A DNA stretch of 64,000 bases. Origin: Moniliophthora roreri (lineage: Eukaryota; Basidiomycota; Agaricomycetes; Agaricales; Marasmiaceae). Location: NCBI GenBank assembly GCA_001466705.2, contig LATX02000123.1:1-64000 (forward strand), written 5' to 3'. Under the pieces are notes generated by a model. The model was not told the DNA's origin, did no database searches, and saw only the letters and a program-made list of their open reading frames with translations. The first letter of the stretch is position 1. Each line of letters starts with the position of its first letter. Shown here one piece after another: positions 59,417-64,000 of the stretch. The position numbers were made by a program, and so were the translations under genes.

Positions 59417-60784
59417 ATGCACACTCTGCGACTGTTTAACAGTCTTCTTATCGTTTTGCTTCTTAGATCTGCCCATGGTCTGCTCGCAGTTGGCTTCATT
59501 GATGATACACTTGGTGACAGCGCTACTGGTGTAATACCCGTTTACACTGGAAGTGCTTGGGCCAAACCACCATGTGTGACATGCCTTCTGCAACCTAATG
59601 CCTCAAGAGCACACAACAGAACCTGGCATGATAACACGCGAAATCCATTCGATCCAGTTAGGAGTATCCAATTTAACTTTACTGGTAGGCTGTCTCTCAT
59701 TGGCCGAATCATGGAGCTGACCTCGATTCTGAATGCAGGTGTAGCGCTCTCAGTCTTCTGCATCGTACCAAACAAGCCTGTCCCCATCGCCACTACTAAG
59801 ATTTCTTTGGACTTTACCGTCGATGGTGGGATCGCTGGAGCTTTCACTCATAGTCCTGATGGGAGTAGTGATTTTACCTACGACTTTCCAGTATTTGCCA
59901 AGGACGGTCTATCCAATGGCGAGCACTCCGTGGAGATCACCATGGGAAAGGGCAGTAACATTCTCTTTGATTATGTTCAATATACGTAGGTTTTTCCTTC
60001 TAAATCTTCAAAGCGATGTTTTCCGGTTCCTGACTTCCCTTGCAGATTTGACGATGGACAGCCGGACCCCCGACCGGGTCAGACAGTCATCGGAACCGGT
60101 TCAACCACAACTACTCCAACCGCAGCTGCTACGAGTACCTCACCTACCCCTTCCACGATAATAGAAACAGCGCCTGAGGAAACCAGTAGCTCATCTTCGC
60201 CTGGCAACCAGTCCGAATCAACGCTCATCGACTCTAGCGATCTGAGTAGCTTTACAATGGTTGCGGCAACTTCCACATTCTCATCTATCTCTCCCTCATC
60301 TACTACATCATCGGTTCCATCGATTCCAGCATCGAACTCAGTGCCGGAGACTTCTACCACAAGTACAAATGTGACTGAGGCTAATTCGCCAAAGAACCGC
60401 CTCCCCATACTTCTTGGTGTCGCGTTCGGTACACTCCCATTCATTCTCGTAGCAATTATCTGCCTTCTCTGCTTCCGCCGCCGTCGGCATCGACGTGCAT
60501 CAGACATGTCTGTTGATTTCTTCCCAATGCGAGTTTCCACAACCACTATTGGAACTTCCTTGGCGAGGAGTCCTGTAGACGTGATGGAAACATTTCCATC
60601 TAATCCGTCGCCAATTCTTTATTCCATCGAGAAGCGCAGGGATTTGCCACGAAATGATCATTCTGACAGTGCGGGAAGCTTCCAGCCCCAAGGTGCTTCT
60701 TCTCTGGAATTTCAGGAAGATGAGACTGTTCCGCCGCCGTATCATTCACTTTTTGAACAAAGAAACAGACAGGAAGCCCCATAG
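59417..60784 (+). CDS. single-pass membrane protein with secreted beta-domain and Ser/Thr-rich stalk
   Basis: Exons 59417-59684, 59739-59985 and 60046-60784 give 417 residues. Order: signal peptide (MHTLRLFNSLLIVLLLRSAHG), an extracellular domain of about 165 residues (FIDDTLGDSATGVIPVYTG, FNFTGVALSVFCIVPN, TKISLDFTVDGG, HSVEITMG, FDYVQYT), a 130-residue Ser/Thr/Pro stalk suited to O-mannosylation, a membrane helix (PILLGVAFGTLPFILVAIICLL) followed by RRRRHRR, and a cytosolic tail with a PPPY motif (ETVPPPYHSL). This architecture is common and multicopy in Agaricomycetes and resembles wall-stress or carbohydrate sensors. Ligand and signalling are unknown. The in-frame 54-nt stretch 59685-59738 is read as an intron because removal restores FNFTGVALSV. 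Confidence 0.82.
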
Positions 60785-61605
60785 AGTTTTGGATGGATGG
60801 AAAAAGATGCAGCTAGGACACTGACAATGTGACGATTTACTGACATTTTTATGCTTCATTTTACGTTTGTAATAAAGCTCTGAATCATGTACTCTGACAC
60901 CGTGCGTCGACGGGTAGTAATGATCAACTACTGATAGTCGTTTACTCATTTCTGATCAGAATCTTTCAACAGGTGATCTGCATAGCTAATCGTGATTCAC
61001 TGCCGATACTGGACAGGGGATCATTTAGGCCTAGGATGAATGTGCATGTTACATGATTCCCAGTCATTCTCGTGGCATCCCTCCTCTCTCACCACCGAAG
61101 TTGACGGGCATCAGTTATATCGCATCCGACAAGTGCGGTCGACGTGAAGGAGTTCGATCACCATAATCCTGAGAAGTGCAGGACTAGTGTCAGAGAATGA
61201 TGACAGTGCGGGTCACTAGACCCCAGCATGGCCATTACAACGTTACGAGTTGCTGTTGTTCCATTTTATCGTACACCGCATAAAGCTGCCTTCCATCTCA
61301 TGACCAAACATCGCTGATAACACACGAGAGTAATTACTTTACGGGTATCATGAACATCGACAGCGTCTCTGAGGCCGTCATCCCGAGTTGATAGTTCTGT
61401 CAGTCACAAGCCGCAGAGACACATAACCCGCACATACAAATAACATCAGTACCTAGTACCCAGTAGATACAAAGCATAACATGACAGCAACAGTGCATCG
61501 AGCCGAATCAGAGACGATCGGCGTCTACATAGTGTTACAACATAGAGAATTAAGCTCAAATTCCAATAAGTGTCAATAGTATCACAAATTCACCGTAAAC
61601 GTCGC
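60785..61605. other. convergent intergenic region, no gene seen
   Basis: About 820 bp with the 3'UTRs of the two flanking genes. No gene or repeat recognised. Confidence 0.5.
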
Positions 61606-63369
61606 CTATTTCCCCGAGTCAGAACGTCCATTGGCCTGGTACATATATGAATGTGGGGGACCGGATAGTGGCTTTGAAGAGGCGTCTGATGGTCGAGGAC
61701 GATAGTAACTAGTCGATCGCCTATCATTATTCGTCGACGGAGGTATGATAGATGGAGTATTCGCCGCAACCGTCGGCATCGGCCATGGAAGATTAGTAGT
61801 GGTCGGGGCAGGTGTTGATGTTGGCTTAGAAGAAGATGGAGGTCGTGCCTGATGTTGGATAGACGGTGAAGGAGCAGGCGTAGAAGCAGCTGCACTTTGG
61901 GCAGGGGACGAAGTGGCTGTTGCCGAAGACGCGGCCACAGCAGCAGGCGGAGGGGGTGCAGGAGGGCTGACAGCTTCACCTGCTTCTGTTTCGCGTCGGC
62001 GTTTAACACCTCTTGTCGCGGTGCTCTCCTTCAGACCCATTTGAGTTGCCTTGATGAGTATCTGATGTCTGGAATTGCATGAGCTGATGAAGTTGAGTAT
62101 AAAAGCAAGAATCTCACCGTGAACGACTCTTTCCCCATTGATTGACGACCCAATCCCACATGGCGTCGCCAGTGAAGCCTTTAGCCTTTCCCTCATCGGC
62201 AAGCTTTCTGAGGCGATCCGTCTCTTCATCCGACCATGCACCAGAGTTACCGGCAATACCAGTCACATTATTGGTGACAACGGTAGATGACCCCGAGCCT
62301 GACCCTGACCCAGAAGCTGTCGGCTGCGCAGTTGAGGCAGATTGCGTTGCGTTGGGGGCCGGGGCATAATACGGGGCGGTATAGGGATGCTGATAGTATG
62401 ATGTAGGGGTATATTGAGTAGTTGGCGGATGGGTATATACTGGATACTGAGGCGGAGGAGCTCCCATAGAGACAACGAAAGATTGAGGTTGGTTTATCAC
62501 AGTGGGTGGAGCGGAGGCAGCCGCTGTGGCACCCACCGGCTGAGGAGATTGGTATATCGAAGGGACAGGAGGGTACATCGGTGGTGGAGGGATTGATATC
62601 AGCTGTGATGGGTTTGCAAGCTTTGCATATGTGTTAACGCCTTTCCCGGTGAACGCTTCCTACTAGAGAACTCACAAGGGTATCACAATTTCGCTTTGCT
62701 TCATTGAGCATGTTTATCGGGTCGACTTTGCTGCTGGGTCCCATTTGGTAACATTGCGCTATTACCAATGGGTGTGTTGCTTTCTGCTTGATATTCAACA
62801 AAGATCACTCTCAGATTACCGCGCCACTTACGACTAGTTCTTCAGCTGCACCATAAAACTCTGCACACAAGTTGAGGACCCTCCATTGAAACTCGTAGTA
62901 TTGTTGATTTGAGGCATTTACTTCAGGTAGCTGTGGGGGATTCTGCTGTTGTGGATTACTTGTTTTCGATGTAGAAGGGTTGCCGACACCAGGGACTCGA
63001 CTCTTTCTGTTCTTGGAGCCGCGGGGACGACCAGGACGACGTTTGGTCTCTGTTTCTTGTTGAGCGCTATTCTCAGCCAATCTAATTGGGGAATCGATAA
63101 GCTAAACGTGAAACGCGACAAGCACGCAGCCATACTCACCCGCCTGATTGCGCGTGTGGAGACGGCGGGTTGCTGCTAGTATCATGTGGTGCGAGCTGTT
63201 CGTGGACGGCGCCTTCATCGTCTGAGGCATCCTCCTCCTCGTGATGGATGGGTTTTGGCAAGCGATACATATCTGTTGCCGAATAAGCAGACGGCGCGTG
63301 TAAATGGGGACTTCCGAGAGGGGGATGAAGGGCATGTGAAAGAGGTTGATAATGTTGAGGGTTGTCCAT
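61606..63369 (-). CDS. AT-hook protein with SANT/Myb-like domain
   Basis: Exons 63140-63369, 62832-63081, 62676-62783, 62118-62620 and 61606-62068 give 517 residues. Residues 82-100 hold an AT-hook (KRRPGRPRGSKNRK) that binds the minor groove of AT-rich DNA. A short helical region follows (YYEFQWRVLNLCAEFYGAAEELV, then HPLVIAQCYQMG). A Pro/Tyr/Gln-rich stretch leads to a SANT/Myb-like unit, GAWSDEETDRLRKLADEGKAKGFTGDAMWDWVVNQWGKSRSRHQILIKATQMG in part, near residues 315-375, and then a basic KRRRE. The C-terminus is Ser/Pro/Ala-rich. Probably a nuclear chromatin or transcription factor. The spacing of Trp residues in the SANT-like unit is a family-level inference. No close named homologue is recalled. 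Confidence 0.75.
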
Positions 63370-64000
63370 TGGTGTAAAAAAAGTTTCTTTTCCCGAGAAC
63401 TCGTTGGTGAAAATTCTGGGCAACAAGAAAAAAACCGGTGGTCAGACAAGCGTAATGTAACACGCGGCCTCAAACGAGCTGGCTGAAGGGAAATGATTCA
63501 AAGGGGAATTTTATTCTGAACAGGGTTGAGATGCTGGATAGTAGCAACTGCGAATATGTGCAGTGCGACTGTATGCAGCAGTTTTTTTATGTTATCCGAA
63601 TGGCCGTGACGTGGGGTCTGCAGAGTGACCACGTATTTATCAGTTTCGAACAATAAAAACAGAACCTGAGAAACAACTTGCCACCCCGGACGATTCAACA
63701 CAATTTCCTTCAGCCACTGCAAAGTATTCACCTGCTAGTCGTTTTCCAGCGGTCCTCCAGCTGCTTCAAGGCAGATAGTCGTCTTTATGAGGCTGTCAGC
63801 GGATGAACGGCAGCACACGGCCTGCAAAAAATTGAACGAATAAACCAATTTCAAAGTCCGAAGTATGTGTTGTTTGTGTGACAGCGTGATATTGCGTGAC
63901 ACCAACTCGCGTGGCACTGACGTCCGCTGACGTCGAGCCTTTCCCATCTCTATCTATATCATATACCGTCACTAGAATCAATGGCCGTATTTTCAAGACT
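63370..64000. other. upstream region to the window end
   Basis: About 630 bp holding the promoter of the AT-hook gene. Short frames only. Nothing supported up to the right edge. Confidence 0.45.

Noticed and set aside
61590..62009. 139-codon minus-strand frame
   Set aside because: Out of frame with the AT-hook gene exon it overlaps; Leu/Arg-rich shadow of a Pro/Ser-rich region.

Overview
The window reads as nuclear DNA of an Agaricomycete (mushroom-forming basidiomycete). Genes are dense and sit on both strands. Coding exons are split by many 45-70 nt GT-AG introns. Several families common in or restricted to Agaricomycetes occur (DUF6535, DUF6593, F-box/LRR proteins, Sfk1/DRAM-like membrane proteins, an Agaricomycete-type Ty3/gypsy element). 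No species can be named from the sequence. All exon models were assembled by hand from splice consensus, reading phase and family motifs.

Layout. 1-2894: the 3' end of a Ty3/gypsy retrotransposon (integrase plus chromodomain with one nonsense codon, an extra downstream ORF, polypurine tract, 371-bp LTR), then about 3.3 kb of AT-rich, gene-poor, decayed sequence. 6.2-14 kb: ribosomal protein uL23, a palmitoylation-type casein kinase I, an F-box protein and a DsbA/FrnE-like thioredoxin-fold protein. 15-17.5 kb: two convergent, duplicated six-helix Frag1/DRAM/Sfk1 genes with the same exon layout. 17.5-21.8 kb: gene-poor sequence and a broken DUF6535 gene. 21.8-30.6 kb: Rad4/XPC repair protein, the bifunctional 6-phosphofructo-2-kinase/fructose-2,6-bisphosphatase, a dead Zn2Cys6 regulator and a small secreted protein. 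31-37 kb: an 1814-residue ankyrin protein with an N-terminal nucleotidyltransferase-like motif. 38-43 kb: phosphoketolase and acetate kinase, divergently transcribed. 43-50.5 kb: an intron-bearing tRNA-Arg(CCG), Sem1/DSS1, a Git1-type MFS transporter, a DUF6593 protein and a secreted pectate lyase. 51-63.4 kb: an Hst3/Hst4-like sirtuin, a small membrane protein, a mitochondrial-carrier-like protein, a second F-box/LRR protein, a single-pass membrane protein and an AT-hook/SANT-like nuclear protein.

Functional links. Phosphoketolase makes acetyl phosphate from xylulose-5-P or fructose-6-P, and acetate kinase turns acetyl phosphate into acetate plus ATP. The two genes share a 611-bp divergent intergenic region, so co-regulation is likely. 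The PFK-2/FBPase-2 gene, which sets fructose-2,6-bisphosphate, lies about 10.5 kb away; this may be coincidence. Most other genes are unrelated housekeeping or lineage-specific genes.

Notable oddities: the nucleotidyltransferase-ankyrin protein, the extra retrotransposon ORF, four GC-AG introns, one intron whose donor is GA, a 7-nt microexon, a possible 4-nt microexon, and the duplicated convergent Sfk1-like pair.
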